A stretch of 24,953 nucleotides of DNA, taken from assembly GCA_023410905.1 (NCBI GenBank), contig JAEYPL010000164.1, positions 1-24,953 on the forward strand. Reading direction: 5' to 3'. This document shows, in pieces, positions 1 to 8,775 of the stretch. The notes under the pieces are model-generated. The model was not told the DNA's origin. It was given only the letters and a program-made list of their open reading frames with translations, and searched no databases. The translations under genes were made by a program, and so were the position numbers. The DNA is from Pseudomonadota bacterium. GTDB taxonomy: Bacteria > Pseudomonadota > Alphaproteobacteria > Rhizobiales > Hyphomicrobiaceae. Numbering within the stretch: position 1 is the first letter of the stretch; each line of letters starts with the position of its first letter.

Positions 1-170
1 AGACGGCGCTTGTATCGTTGCTGCGATGCGGTATCGTTATGTTGCGACGCGACAAGAGAATGTAGCGTTTGGTGCGGTTGAAACGCCGCACAGGCCGACG
101 AAATACAAAGACAAAGACGAGCAGTCGCCCACGGGACGGCAAAATGGCTCATACTTGGCTTTGGCGAATT

Positions 171-217
171 GCCCGATCTGAGTGACGCGTGCGGAAACGA
201 CGGATCAGAGATCGGGC
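171..217. promoter_or_regulatory. Inverted repeat upstream of prkA (leader hairpin or operator)
   Basis: GCCCGATCT (171-179) and AGATCGGGC (209-217) are perfect 9-base inverted arms. An alternative pairing extends the stem with CTGA (178-181) against TCAG (205-208), leaving a two-base AG bulge. The 3' arm ends 34 bases before the prkA start codon. No T-run follows, so an intrinsic terminator is unlikely. It could be a structured 5' leader or an operator. Bases 1-170 hold no gene that I can support. Confidence 0.45.
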
Positions 218-251
218 CCCCGTTGGGCTCTAAACACCGTAGGGCAGAACA

Positions 252-2198
252 ATGGCGACGCGCAGCGAGATCTTCGACCTCTATGCTCAGAGCTACGACC
301 GCCAGAAGCAGGTCGTAATGCCGCTCAAGGACTATCTCGAGGGGTGCCGCAAGGACCCGTCGATGTACGCGACGGCGGCCGAGCGGATGCTCAAGGCGAT
401 CGGCGAGCCGACCATGGTCAACACGGCCGATGACGCACGCCTCGGCCGCATCTTCATGAACCGGACGATCAAGGTCTATCCGGCCTTCAAAGACTTCTAT
501 GGTCTCGAGGATACGATCGAGCGGATTGTCGGCTACTTCCGCCACGCCGCTCAGGGGCTCGAAGAGAGGAAGCAGATCCTCTACCTGCTCGGTCCCGTCG
601 GCGGTGGCAAATCCTCGCTTGCCGAACGCCTCAAGGATCTCATGGAAGCCTGCCCGATTTACGTGCTCAAGGCGGGCAATGAAATCAGCCCGATCTTCGA
701 GAGCCCGCTCGGTCTGTTCAATCCCGAGACCATGGGCCCGCACCTCGAGGAGAAGTACGGCATTCCGGTGCGCGTGCTCGGCGGCTTCATCTCGCCGTGG
801 GCAGTGAAGCGCCTGGACGAGTTCGGCGGCGACATCTCGAAGTTCACGGTCGTCAAGCTCTACCCCTCGAAGCTGCGCCAGATCTGCATTGCCAAGACCG
901 AGCCGGGTGACGAGAACAACCAGGATATCTCGGCGCTGGTCGGAAAGGTCGACATCCGCAAGCTCGAGCACTTCGGCCAGAACGACGCCGACGCCTACTC
1001 CTACTCGGGCGGCCTTAACCGCACGACGCAGGGTCTTCTCGAATTCGTCGAGATGTTCAAGGCGCCGCTTAAGATGCTGCATCCGCTGCTGACGGCGACG
1101 CAGGATCGCACGTACGTCGGCACCGAGAACGTCGGCGCGTTGCCTTATCAGGGCATCATAATCGCGCACTCGAACGAAAGCGAATGGCAGAGCTTCCGCG
1201 CCAACCGCACGAACGAGGCCTTCCTGGATCGTATCTGCGTGATCAAGGTGCCGTACTGCCTGCGCGTGACGGAAGAGAAGAAGATCTACGACAAGCTGCT
1301 TCAGGCGAGCGAGCTGTCCGACGCTTCATGCGCGCCGGGCACGCTCGAGATGCTCTCGCAGTTCTCGGTGCTGAGCCGCCTCAAGGAGCACGAGAATTCG
1401 CAGCTCTTCTCGAAGATGCGCGTCTATGACGGCGAGAATCTCAAGGATACCGATCCGCACGCGCGCACCATGCAGGAATACCGCGATGCCGCCGGCGTCA
1501 CGGAAGGCATGGATGGTGCCTCGACGCGGTTCGCCTACAAGATTCTCTCTGAGACGTTCAACTTCGACAGCCACGAGATCAGTGCCGATCCCGTGCATCT
1601 CATGTACGTGCTCGAGCAGGCCATCAAGCGCGAGCAGATGCCCGAGGAGACGGAGTCGCGCTATCTCGAGTTCATCAAGGAAGATCTCTCGCCCCGCTAT
1701 GCGGAGTTCATCGGCAACGAGATCCAGAAGGCATATCTCGAGTCCTACAACGATTACGGCCAGAACCTATTCGACCGCTACGTCGCTTATGCCGACGCCT
1801 GGATCGAGGATCATGACTTCAAGGATCCCGACACCGGCCAGCTCATGAGCCGCGAGCTGCTCGATCAGGAACTGTCGAAGATCGAGAAGCCGGCCGGCAT
1901 CGCCAATCCGAAGGACTTCCGCTACGAGGTCGTCAAGTTCTCGCTCCGTGCGCGTGCCCGCAATGGCGGCCGGAATCCGGATTGGACGAGCTACGAGAAG
2001 ATCCGCGACGTCATCGAGCGGCGCATGTTCAGCCAGGTCGAGGATCTGCTGCCGGTCATCAGCTTCGGCGCCAAGAAGGACAGCGACGCCGAGAAGAAGC
2101 ACCACGAGTTCGTCGATCGCATGGTCGCGCGCGGTTACACTCCGCGTCAGGTCCGCAGGCTCGTCGAATGGTACATGCGCGTGAAGAAGTCGAGCTGA
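252..2198 (+). CDS. prkA: PrkA family serine protein kinase (YeaG-like AAA+ protein)
   Basis: This is a 648-residue cytoplasmic PrkA/YeaG protein, full length for the family. PrkA proteins join an AAA+ ATPase-like N-terminal half to a C-terminal kinase-like PrkA domain, and act in stress, starvation and (in Bacillus) sporulation-linked signalling. The Walker A loop GPVGGGKS lies at residues 114-121. The C-terminal half carries the conserved blocks around the segments beginning DPVHLMYVLEQAIKREQ and DPDTGQLMSRELLD. ATG 252 follows the purine-rich stretch AGGG at 241-244. It is first in a three-gene cluster with yeaH (38-base gap) and spoVR. The same trio is conserved in many proteobacteria and is thought to work as one stress module, although the substrates are poorly defined. 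The family assignment is secure. The phosphorylation target cannot be read from the sequence. Confidence 0.95.
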   Translation: MATRSEIFDLYAQSYDRQKQVVMPLKDYLEGCRKDPSMYATAAERMLKAIGEPTMVNTADDARLGRIFMNRTIKVYPAFKDFYGLEDTIERIVGYFRHAAQGLEERKQILYLLGPVGGGKSSLAERLKDLMEACPIYVLKAGNEISPIFESPLGLFNPETMGPHLEEKYGIPVRVLGGFISPWAVKRLDEFGGDISKFTVVKLYPSKLRQICIAKTEPGDENNQDISALVGKVDIRKLEHFGQNDADAYSYSGGLNRTTQGLLEFVEMFKAPLKMLHPLLTATQDRTYVGTENVGALPYQGIIIAHSNESEWQSFRANRTNEAFLDRICVIKVPYCLRVTEEKKIYDKLLQASELSDASCAPGTLEMLSQFSVLSRLKEHENSQLFSKMRVYDGENLKDTDPHARTMQEYRDAAGVTEGMDGASTRFAYKILSETFNFDSHEISADPVHLMYVLEQAIKREQMPEETESRYLEFIKEDLSPRYAEFIGNEIQKAYLESYNDYGQNLFDRYVAYADAWIEDHDFKDPDTGQLMSRELLDQELSKIEKPAGIANPKDFRYEVVKFSLRARARNGGRNPDWTSYEKIRDVIERRMFSQVEDLLPVISFGAKKDSDAEKKHHEFVDRMVARGYTPRQVRRLVEWYMRVKKSS

Positions 2199-2236
2199 CG
2201 CTCACTCATCCGCGAAGGTTGGGCTGGGGGCCGTGT

Positions 2237-3514
2237 ATGAACATTATCGATCGTCGGCGCCCCCCGAAATCCAAAAGCCTTGGTAATCGGCAGCGCTTTG
2301 TTCGCCGTGCCAAGGCGGATATTCGCGAAGCGGTCAGGGACGCGCTCAAGAAGCGCAAGATCACCGAGGTCGAGGGCTCGGAGAAGATCTCGATTCGCTC
2401 TAAGAGCGTGCGCGAGCCCTCCTTCTCGCATAGCCGCGACGCCGGTACGCGCGACATGATCCTGCCGGGCAACAAGGAATACAAGGTCGGTGACCTCATC
2501 CCGAAGCCGCAGGGCGGTGGCGGCGGCGGTGGTGGCGGGCAGGCGAGTGCCGACGGCGAAGGTCAGGACGATTTCGTCTTCACGCTCTCCAAGGAAGAAT
2601 TCCTCGACTTGTTCTTCGAGGACCTGAAACTGCCCAATCTCATCAAGACGCAGCTCAAGGATCTCAAGTCGCCGGTGCCGCAGCGCGCCGGCTACACGTC
2701 CGACGGCCCGCCTGCGAAGCTCAATCGCGTGCGTACGATGCGCCGTTCGCTCGCGCGGCGCATTGCATTGCGCCGGCCCAAGGATACCGATGTGCTCCAG
2801 CTTGAGCGCCTGCTCGCCGAAGCCGAGACGGATGTGCCGCGTGATGAGACGCGCATCGCGGAACTGCGCGCACGGCTCGACAAGATGCTGCGCCTGAGGC
2901 GTACCATCGCCTACGTCGATCCGATCGATCTCCAGTACAACCGGACCGAGCGCGTGCCGAAGCCCGCGACGCAGGCTGTCATGTTCTGCCTCATGGACGC
3001 CTCCGCCTCCATGACCGAGCCGCTGAAGGATCTCGCCAAGCGCTTCTTCATGCTCCTTCACCTATTCCTGTCGCGGCACTATCGCGAGGTCGATGTCGTC
3101 TTCGTGCGCCACACGAGCACGGCGAGTGAGGTCGATGAGGAGACGTTCTTCCGTGGTGTCGAGACCGGCGGCACGGTCATCTCGACGGCACTCGAGGAAA
3201 TGGACCGCATCGTGCGCGATCGCTATTCGCCCGAGGATTGGAACATCTACGCCGCGCAAGCGTCGGACGGCGACAACATCCCCGACGACATGGGGCGCTG
3301 CCTCGATCTCGTCGAGAACAGTTTACTGCCTGCGTGCCAGTATTTCGCCTATATCGAAGTGAGCGAGCAGATCGGCTTCGGTGATACGATCGTGTGGGAC
3401 GGCTACAAGGAGATCGCGGAGCGCAACAAGCATTTCGCCATGCGCCGCGTGACGAGCCCGTCCGAGATCTTCCCGGTCTTCCACGAGCTGTTCTCCGCTT
3501 CTGCCGGCGCTTGA
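2237..3514 (+). CDS. yeaH: YeaH/DUF444 family protein with von Willebrand A-like domain
   Basis: This 425-residue DUF444 protein is the usual partner of PrkA. The N-terminus has the family opening MNIIDRRRPPKSKSLGNRQRF-type block, a basic region and a poly-glycine linker of about ten glycines (DNA near 2514-2538). The C-terminal half looks like a vWA fold with the MIDAS-like sequence DASASM after a hydrophobic strand (FCLM). In-frame start codons exist further upstream inside prkA, but ATG 2237 was chosen because the family signature begins exactly there and it leaves no overlap with prkA. A G-rich stretch (2226-2230) is the only ribosome-binding candidate, so initiation may be weak or coupled to prkA. 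Biochemical role is unknown. Co-expression with the kinase is well known in enterobacteria. Confidence 0.92.
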   Translation: MNIIDRRRPPKSKSLGNRQRFVRRAKADIREAVRDALKKRKITEVEGSEKISIRSKSVREPSFSHSRDAGTRDMILPGNKEYKVGDLIPKPQGGGGGGGGGQASADGEGQDDFVFTLSKEEFLDLFFEDLKLPNLIKTQLKDLKSPVPQRAGYTSDGPPAKLNRVRTMRRSLARRIALRRPKDTDVLQLERLLAEAETDVPRDETRIAELRARLDKMLRLRRTIAYVDPIDLQYNRTERVPKPATQAVMFCLMDASASMTEPLKDLAKRFFMLLHLFLSRHYREVDVVFVRHTSTASEVDEETFFRGVETGGTVISTALEEMDRIVRDRYSPEDWNIYAAQASDGDNIPDDMGRCLDLVENSLLPACQYFAYIEVSEQIGFGDTIVWDGYKEIAERNKHFAMRRVTSPSEIFPVFHELFSASAGA

Positions 3515-3526
3515 GGTAGCCCGCCC

Positions 3527-5089
3527 ATGACCATGACGGACATCCCCCAGCCGAAGCCTGCGCTCAAAGCCTCGAAGCCGCTCTTCGATGGCCCGGAGTG
3601 GAACTTCGACCTCATCAACGAGGCCTACGACGCCATTGCCGAGATCGGTCTCGGCGAGATGGGTCTCGACATCTACCGCAACCAGATCGAGGTCATCACG
3701 GCAGAGCAGATGCTCGATGCCTACTCCTCGATCGGCATGCCGGTCATGTACCGTCACTGGTCGTTCGGCAAGCGCTTCGCCCACGACGAGATGTTCTACC
3801 GCAAGGGCGCGCGCTCGCTTGCCTTCGAGATCGTCATCAATTCGGATCCCTGCATCAACTACATCATGGAGGAAAACTCCATGACCATGCAGTGCCTCGT
3901 GCTCGCGCACGCCGCCATGGGGCACAACCACTTCTTCAAGAACAACTACCTCTTCAAGCAGTGGACGCAAGCCGATGCCATTCTCGAGTACCTCGCCTTC
4001 GCGAAGAAATTCGTCGCCGACTGCGAGGAGCGCTTCGGGGTGTCGACCGTAGAGGCCGTGATCGATGCCGCGCATGCCCTGATGAACCAGGGTGTGAGCC
4101 GCAATGCCGCGCCGCGCCGCCGCTTTGATCCTGCGAAGGCGCGCGAGCGCGAGATCAAGCGTCGCGAGTACGAGATCGAGATCTACAACGAGCTCTGGCG
4201 CACGCTGCCGCAGTCCAAGCCCGAGGCCAAGGCCGAGGAAGTCGTCGTCGATTCTTCGCCGCCGATCGTGCCCGAGGAAAACCTGCTCTACTTCCTCGAA
4301 AAGCATTCGCCCAAGCTGTCGGGCTGGAAGCGCGAAATCCTGCGCATCGTGCGCGTGCTCTCGACGTATTTCTATCCGCAGCGCCAGACCAAGGTGATGA
4401 ACGAGGGCTGCGCGACGTTCGTGCACTACGAGATCATGAACCGCCTTTACGAGAAGGGCCTCGTCACGGACGGCTCCATGCTCGAGTTCATGCACATGCA
4501 TTCGGCCGTCGTCTATCAGCCTGGCTTCTCCGATCGCGGCTTCTCCGGCTTCAATCCCTATGCGCTCGGCTTCGCGATGATGCGTGACATCAAGCGCGTC
4601 TGCATCGAGCCGACGGACGAGGATCGCCGCTGGTTCCCCGACTTCGCGGGCAACGGTCAGCCCATGGAGACGCTGAAGGATGCCTGGGCAAACTTCCGCG
4701 ACGAAAGCTTCATCCATCAGTTCCTGAGCCCGAAGGTCATTCGCGATTTCCGCATTTTCCACATCCGCAACAAGTCGGAGGATCATGCGGTGCGCGTCGA
4801 GGCCATCCACGACGAGACGGGTTATCGCGATGTCCGCCGCCTGCTCGCGCGCCAGTACGACGTCTCGCAGCAGGATCCGGACATCCAGGTGACGGACGCC
4901 GATCTCTCGGGGAGCCGCCGACTGGTGCTCACACACTTCGTGCGCGACGGCATTCTGCTCGACAAGGATGAGTGCGACCGCACGCTCATGCACGTTGCGC
5001 GTCTCTGGGGCTTCCGCGTGCGCCTCGTCGAGGTCGACAACATGACCGGCGCCAAGCTCCGCGAGCACGAGACCTTGCCGCTGCCATAG
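3527..5089 (+). CDS. spoVR: SpoVR/YcgB family protein
   Basis: This 520-residue SpoVR-family protein closes the prkA-yeaH-spoVR cluster. Family hallmarks are the WNFDLI opening, the segment around YRHWSFGKRF, the block NEGCATFVHYEIMNRLYE and the segment containing NPYALGF. In Bacillus SpoVR affects spore cortex formation. In non-spore-formers such as this one it is a stationary-phase or stress protein of unknown activity. GAGGTAG (3513-3519) is a good Shine-Dalgarno sequence and overlaps the yeaH stop codon. ATG 3527 and the in-frame ATG 3533 are both possible starts, with 3527 better spaced. The 12-base gap after yeaH implies co-transcription. No terminator with a T-run follows the gene. Confidence 0.94.
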   Translation: MTMTDIPQPKPALKASKPLFDGPEWNFDLINEAYDAIAEIGLGEMGLDIYRNQIEVITAEQMLDAYSSIGMPVMYRHWSFGKRFAHDEMFYRKGARSLAFEIVINSDPCINYIMEENSMTMQCLVLAHAAMGHNHFFKNNYLFKQWTQADAILEYLAFAKKFVADCEERFGVSTVEAVIDAAHALMNQGVSRNAAPRRRFDPAKAREREIKRREYEIEIYNELWRTLPQSKPEAKAEEVVVDSSPPIVPEENLLYFLEKHSPKLSGWKREILRIVRVLSTYFYPQRQTKVMNEGCATFVHYEIMNRLYEKGLVTDGSMLEFMHMHSAVVYQPGFSDRGFSGFNPYALGFAMMRDIKRVCIEPTDEDRRWFPDFAGNGQPMETLKDAWANFRDESFIHQFLSPKVIRDFRIFHIRNKSEDHAVRVEAIHDETGYRDVRRLLARQYDVSQQDPDIQVTDADLSGSRRLVLTHFVRDGILLDKDECDRTLMHVARLWGFRVRLVEVDNMTGAKLREHETLPLP

Positions 5090-5115
5090 TCCCCTTCCGC
5101 CGGCGCAGATACTTC

Positions 5116-5146
5116 TTGACCCGGCCCTTGGGGCCGCATGGATAAG
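5116..5146 (+). promoter_or_regulatory. Candidate MerR-type promoter with 19-bp spacer and central dyad
   Basis: A -35-like TTGACC (5116-5121) and a -10-like GATAAG (5141-5146) are 19 bases apart. The spacer holds a perfect six-base inverted repeat, CGGCCC-TTG-GGGCCG (5122-5136). MerR-family proteins typically bind a dyad placed between -35 and -10 elements that are 19-20 bases apart and activate by untwisting the DNA. The next gene encodes a MerR-type regulator 29 bases downstream of the -10, which suggests autoregulation. The -10 matches the consensus at only four of six positions, and the dyad could instead be a weak spoVR terminator without a T-run. Confidence 0.45.
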
Positions 5147-5175
5147 GGCAGCCTCAACCTGCAGCGAGGTGATTC

Positions 5176-6201
5176 ATGCCCGGCCCGTCCCTCAGTCCTT
5201 CAGAAGCCGCGCGCCAGCTCGGCGTATCCGCCAAGGCGCTCCGCCTCTATGAGCAACGCGGCCTGCTGATTCCGTCACGCACTGTCGCTGGTTGGCGGGC
5301 CTATAATTCTGCGGACATGGCGCGCGCACGTGAGATCGTTGCACTGCGCGCGCTCGGCCTCAGTCTTGCTGAGGTCGGACGAGTCGTTCTCAAAGGCGAT
5401 GCCGCTGCGGTGCGGCCGGCGCTGGCGACCCATCAGTCGAACCTGGAAGCCCAAGCGCGCCGTTTGGCGGAGCAGATTGCCAAGGTACGCGACCTGCGTG
5501 CCGAGCTCGATAGCGGCCAGGGGCTCGATGCGGGCGATCTGGCGCCGCTCGTGCCGTCAGCGCCTCCAGTCATTGCTTTCGATCTGCCCTGGCCGTGGGG
5601 TGGCGAACGCTTCGAGCTGACCGACATCCGCCCGCTCAATTTCATCGTCGGACCGCTCTTCAGCGGCAAGACGCGGCTGGCGCGCGCGATCGCGGACGCT
5701 CTGCCCGGTGGTCTCTTCCTCGGACCCGAGCGGTTGGCCGATGATGGCGCTGCCGCGCAGGCGCGCATAGCGGCTGATCCCGCGCTCAAGGTGCGGGTCG
5801 ATCGCGCCTTGGCGTGGCTTGTCGAGGAGGGGGCAACCGCGAGCCCGGCCCTGGTTGCCCTGGTGGCGGCACTCGAAGTCGACGGTCCGCAAGCCTGCGT
5901 CGTCGATATGATCGAGCAGGGTCTCGACGAGCCAACGCAGGAAGCGCTGATCACCTATCTCCGCTGCCGGCCTTCGGATGCGCCGCCGCTTTTCCTGCTG
6001 ACGCGCTCCAATGCCATTCTCGATCTCGCGGAAGTGGGGCCGAACGAGACGATCCTATTCTGCCCTGCGAACCATGCGCCGCCGAGCTTCGTCGTGCCGA
6101 TCCCAGGTGCCGCCGGCTACGAGGCCGTCGCGACCTGCCTGGCCCCGCCAGCGGTGCGGGCGCGCTCCGAGGGTGTCGTAGCCATGCGCGTGCCCGTATG
6201 A
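5176..6201 (+). CDS. MerR-family HTH regulator fused to a P-loop NTPase domain
   Basis: This 341-residue protein has two visible parts. Residues 4-75 form a MerR-type winged helix (SPSEAARQLGVSAKALRLYE, then the GLLIP wing and the ALGLSLAEVG helix), followed by a helical stretch to about residue 125 that resembles the MerR dimerisation coil. Residues 150-310 contain a Walker A loop GPLFSGKT (159-166), a hydrophobic Walker B-like strand ending in VVD (about 241-243), and ABC/AAA-like surroundings. Most MerR proteins end in a small-molecule or metal-binding domain. A nucleotide-binding effector domain is uncommon and suggests that ATP binding tunes DNA distortion. The start at ATG 5176 follows a purine-rich GCGAGGTG stretch. 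The HAD gene 40 bases downstream may share its transcript. The specific target is unknown, but the dyad promoter just upstream is an obvious candidate. Confidence 0.8.
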   Translation: MPGPSLSPSEAARQLGVSAKALRLYEQRGLLIPSRTVAGWRAYNSADMARAREIVALRALGLSLAEVGRVVLKGDAAAVRPALATHQSNLEAQARRLAEQIAKVRDLRAELDSGQGLDAGDLAPLVPSAPPVIAFDLPWPWGGERFELTDIRPLNFIVGPLFSGKTRLARAIADALPGGLFLGPERLADDGAAAQARIAADPALKVRVDRALAWLVEEGATASPALVALVAALEVDGPQACVVDMIEQGLDEPTQEALITYLRCRPSDAPPLFLLTRSNAILDLAEVGPNETILFCPANHAPPSFVVPIPGAAGYEAVATCLAPPAVRARSEGVVAMRVPV

Positions 6202-6241
6202 TACAGGCGATCGATCCCGCAATCCGAACGGAGTTCCCCGC

Positions 6242-6922
6242 GTGAGCCGCCTGCGCGTCGTGTTCGACCTCGACGACACGCTCTATCCCGAGCGCCAGTT
6301 TGCGCTGTGCGGCTTCCGTGCGTGCGGCGCGTGGGCAAAGACCCAGTTCGGCGTCGACGGTGTCGGCGAGGAGATGACGCGGCTCCTCGATGCGGGGATG
6401 CTCGGTAAACTGTTCACGACGGTGCTGCAGACGCACATTCCCGACCACACGCCGGAGCATCTCGTCGCGCTGAGGGACGCTTACCGTGGCGCGGTCGCGG
6501 AGCTCACGCTGTTCGAGGACGGCGCCTGGGCTCTCGATCATTACGCCAGCCTGGGTCCGCTCGGTCTGATCACCGACGGCACGCAGATGGTCCAGCGCAA
6601 GAAGGTGGCGGCGCTCGCGCTCGAGCCGCGCTTCCGCCAGATCGTCTATACCGACGCGCTCGGCGATGACCGCGCCTACTTCAAGCCGCACCCCATGGCC
6701 TTCGAGCGCGTGGCGACGGCTATCGGCGAACCCGGCGACCGCTTCGTCTATGTCGGCGACAATCCGATCAAGGATTTCGTGGCACCGAATGCCATGGGCT
6801 GGACCACCATCCAGATCGTGCGCGACGGCGGCATTCACGATGCGACGAAGATGATCGATGGCGGCGCCCCGCAACACAAGATCACCTCGCTCGCCGCGTT
6901 GCCCGACATTCTCGGCGTCTGA
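6242..6922 (+). CDS. HAD-superfamily hydrolase, pyrimidine 5'-nucleotidase-like
   Basis: This 226-residue cytoplasmic HAD phosphatase resembles the SDT1/pyrimidine 5'-nucleotidase branch. Motif I is FDLDDTLYPE with the nucleophile Asp9 and acid/base Asp11. Motif II is the Thr111 region (LITDGT), motif III is Lys148 in the YFKPHP segment, and motif IV is VGDNPIKD around Asp173. The helical cap lies between motifs I and II. The start is GTG 6242, which puts motif I in the usual place close to the N-terminus and has GGAG at 6230-6233 upstream. It probably dephosphorylates a small phosphorylated metabolite such as a nucleotide, but substrate specificity in this superfamily cannot be read from the motifs. 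A weak hairpin, CGCGG (6931-6935) with CCGCG (6950-6954), follows without a clean T-run. Confidence 0.82.
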   Translation: MSRLRVVFDLDDTLYPERQFALCGFRACGAWAKTQFGVDGVGEEMTRLLDAGMLGKLFTTVLQTHIPDHTPEHLVALRDAYRGAVAELTLFEDGAWALDHYASLGPLGLITDGTQMVQRKKVAALALEPRFRQIVYTDALGDDRAYFKPHPMAFERVATAIGEPGDRFVYVGDNPIKDFVAPNAMGWTTIQIVRDGGIHDATKMIDGGAPQHKITSLAALPDILGV

Positions 6923-6980
6923 AATACTACCGCGGCCCCGCATCTGCGACCGCGCGTCGCCGTCTTTCCTTGAACCATTC

Positions 6981-6994
6981 TTGACGTGGATCAA
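6981..6994. promoter_or_regulatory. FnrL/FixK-type anaerobox upstream of ccoN
   Basis: TTGACGTGGATCAA matches the Crp/Fnr consensus TTGA-N6-TCAA, with the FixK/FnrL core TTGAC-N4-ATCAA. It is centred about 101 bases before the ccoN start. A centre at -41.5 would place the transcript start near 7029 and a -10 region around 7017-7022. In alphaproteobacteria such boxes switch on cbb3 oxidase operons at low oxygen, so placement and sequence agree. Confidence 0.88.
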
Positions 6995-7088
6995 GCCATC
7001 CGCGCTCCCCCCTTTCTAGTGTCCGGCCGTTAGGTCGCCCCGCGTGCGTGTGCGGGGCTGGCAGCTCGGGCATCCGGGGGATACTGCG

Positions 7089-8762
7089 ATGGCGGATACG
7101 AGAGAGGGCCTGGAAGCATTCGGCGACGTGCTGGCGGTACTGGCCGCCGGGCTTTTCACGCTCGTCGGTGCGATCTGGTTTTTCGGGTCGAGCGACCCAG
7201 CCATGTCATTCCATGGCCTGCTGATGATGGCGGCGTCGGCCATCGCCGGCATCTACATCCTGAACGTGACCTTCCGTGAGAAGGCCGCGATCGCGATCGG
7301 CAACTACGAGCCGCCGGAGGGCTACTTCGACGGGCCGATCAAGGTCACGGTGATCGCGGCCGTCATCTGGGGCATCGCGGGTTTTCTCGTTGGCGTGATC
7401 CTCGCGCTCCAGCTTGCCTATCCGGCCCTCAACTTCGATCTGCCCTGGATCAGTTTCGGGCGCCTGCGTCCGCTACACACGAGCGCGGTCATCTTCGCCT
7501 TCGGCGGCAACGTGCTCATCGGCACATCCTTCTATGTCGTCCAGCGCACGTGCCACGCGCGTCTCGCCGGGCGCTGGTCGCCGTGGTTCGTCGTGTGGGG
7601 CTATCAGCTCTTCATCGCTATCGCGGGCACGGGCTACCTGCTCGGCATCACGCAGGCCAAGGAGTACGCGGAGCCCGAATGGTACGCGGATCTCTTCCTG
7701 ACGATCATCTGGGTCACGTATCTGCTCGTGTTCCTCGGCACGATCTGGCGCCGCAAGGAACCGCACATCTACGTCGCGAACTGGTTCTATCTCGCCTTCA
7801 TCGTGACCATCGCGATGCTGCATCTCGTGAACAACGCGGCGATCCCCGTGAGCTTCACGAGCCCGGCGAGCTACATCCTCTGGTCGGGCGTGCAGGATGC
7901 CATGACGCAGTGGTGGTACGGCCATAACGCGGTCGGCTTCTTCCTGACCGCCGGCTTCCTCGGCATCATGTACTACTTCATTCCGAAGCGCGTCGAACGG
8001 CCGGTCTACTCCTACCGCCTCTCGATCGTGCACTTCTGGACGCTCATCTTCATCTACATCTGGGCGGGTCCGCACCACCTCCACTACACCGCGCTGCCCG
8101 ACTGGGCGCAGACGCTCGGCATGACCTTCTCGATCATGCTGTGGATGCCCTCATGGGGCGGCATGATCAATGGCCTCATGACGCTCTCGGGGGCCTGGGA
8201 CAAACTCCGCACCGACGCCGTCGTGCGCCTGCTCGTCGTGTCCGTCGCATTCTACGGCATGTCGACGTTCGAGGGACCGCTCATGAGCATCAAGGCGGTG
8301 AACTCGCTCTCGCACTACACGGACTGGACGATCGGCCACGTGCACTCGGGTGCGCTCGGCTGGGTCGCGATGGTTTCGTTCGGCGCGATCTACTGCCTCG
8401 TGCCGTGGCTGTGGAAGCGTCCCGGTCTCTACTCCATGCGTCTTGTCGAGTGGCATTTCTGGATCTCGACGATCGGTATCCTGCTCTACATCACCGCGAT
8501 GTGGGTGTCGGGTATCACGCAGGGCCTGATGTGGCGCGCCTACGATAGCCTCGGCTTCCTCCAGTATTCCTTCATCGAAACTGTCGAGGCCATGCATCCC
8601 TACTACGTGATCCGCGCGATCGGGGGCATCCTCTTCCTGATGGGCGGGTTCATCATGGCCTACAACGTCTGGCGCACGATCCGCGGCGATGTCCCGGTCG
8701 ATCTTGCCGAACAGCCGCGCGTCGCTGCCGCGCCTGGCCTCCGCGTTCAGCCGGCCGAGTGA
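7089..8762 (+). CDS. ccoN: cbb3-type cytochrome c oxidase subunit I
   Basis: This 557-residue protein is the catalytic haem-copper subunit of the high-affinity oxidase. It has about 13-14 hydrophobic segments in the inner membrane. Key residues are visible: His130 in RPLHTSA and one of the DWTIGHVHSG histidines (His417/His419) for the haems, and His279 (WWYGHNAV) with His329/His330 (GPHHLHYT) for CuB. An in-frame GTG at 7044 would add 15 residues. ATG 7089 was preferred because GGGGGAT (7076-7082) is well placed in front of it and the extension is not membrane-like. It is first in the cco operon, 95 bases after the anaerobox. CcoO starts 13 bases after it ends. Identification is secure. Confidence 0.97.
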   Translation: MADTREGLEAFGDVLAVLAAGLFTLVGAIWFFGSSDPAMSFHGLLMMAASAIAGIYILNVTFREKAAIAIGNYEPPEGYFDGPIKVTVIAAVIWGIAGFLVGVILALQLAYPALNFDLPWISFGRLRPLHTSAVIFAFGGNVLIGTSFYVVQRTCHARLAGRWSPWFVVWGYQLFIAIAGTGYLLGITQAKEYAEPEWYADLFLTIIWVTYLLVFLGTIWRRKEPHIYVANWFYLAFIVTIAMLHLVNNAAIPVSFTSPASYILWSGVQDAMTQWWYGHNAVGFFLTAGFLGIMYYFIPKRVERPVYSYRLSIVHFWTLIFIYIWAGPHHLHYTALPDWAQTLGMTFSIMLWMPSWGGMINGLMTLSGAWDKLRTDAVVRLLVVSVAFYGMSTFEGPLMSIKAVNSLSHYTDWTIGHVHSGALGWVAMVSFGAIYCLVPWLWKRPGLYSMRLVEWHFWISTIGILLYITAMWVSGITQGLMWRAYDSLGFLQYSFIETVEAMHPYYVIRAIGGILFLMGGFIMAYNVWRTIRGDVPVDLAEQPRVAAAPGLRVQPAE

Positions 8763-8775
8763 GGGGGATCGCATC

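Noticed and set aside
154..176. TTGGC ... TTGC as a sigma-54 promoter before prkA
   Set aside because: The GG and GC doublets are 12 or 6 bases apart rather than the required 10.
193..224. GGAAAC ... CGTT upstream of prkA as an EcfG-type promoter
   Set aside because: The spacer is 22 bases, not 16-17, so the geometry does not fit.
3323..5068. Long open frame (581 codons) on the minus strand across spoVR, and similar antisense frames over ccoG, ccoI and ttuC
   Set aside because: These are complements of GC-rich real genes. They are rich in Arg, His, Asp and Val with no recognisable domain, and the plus-strand genes are secure families.
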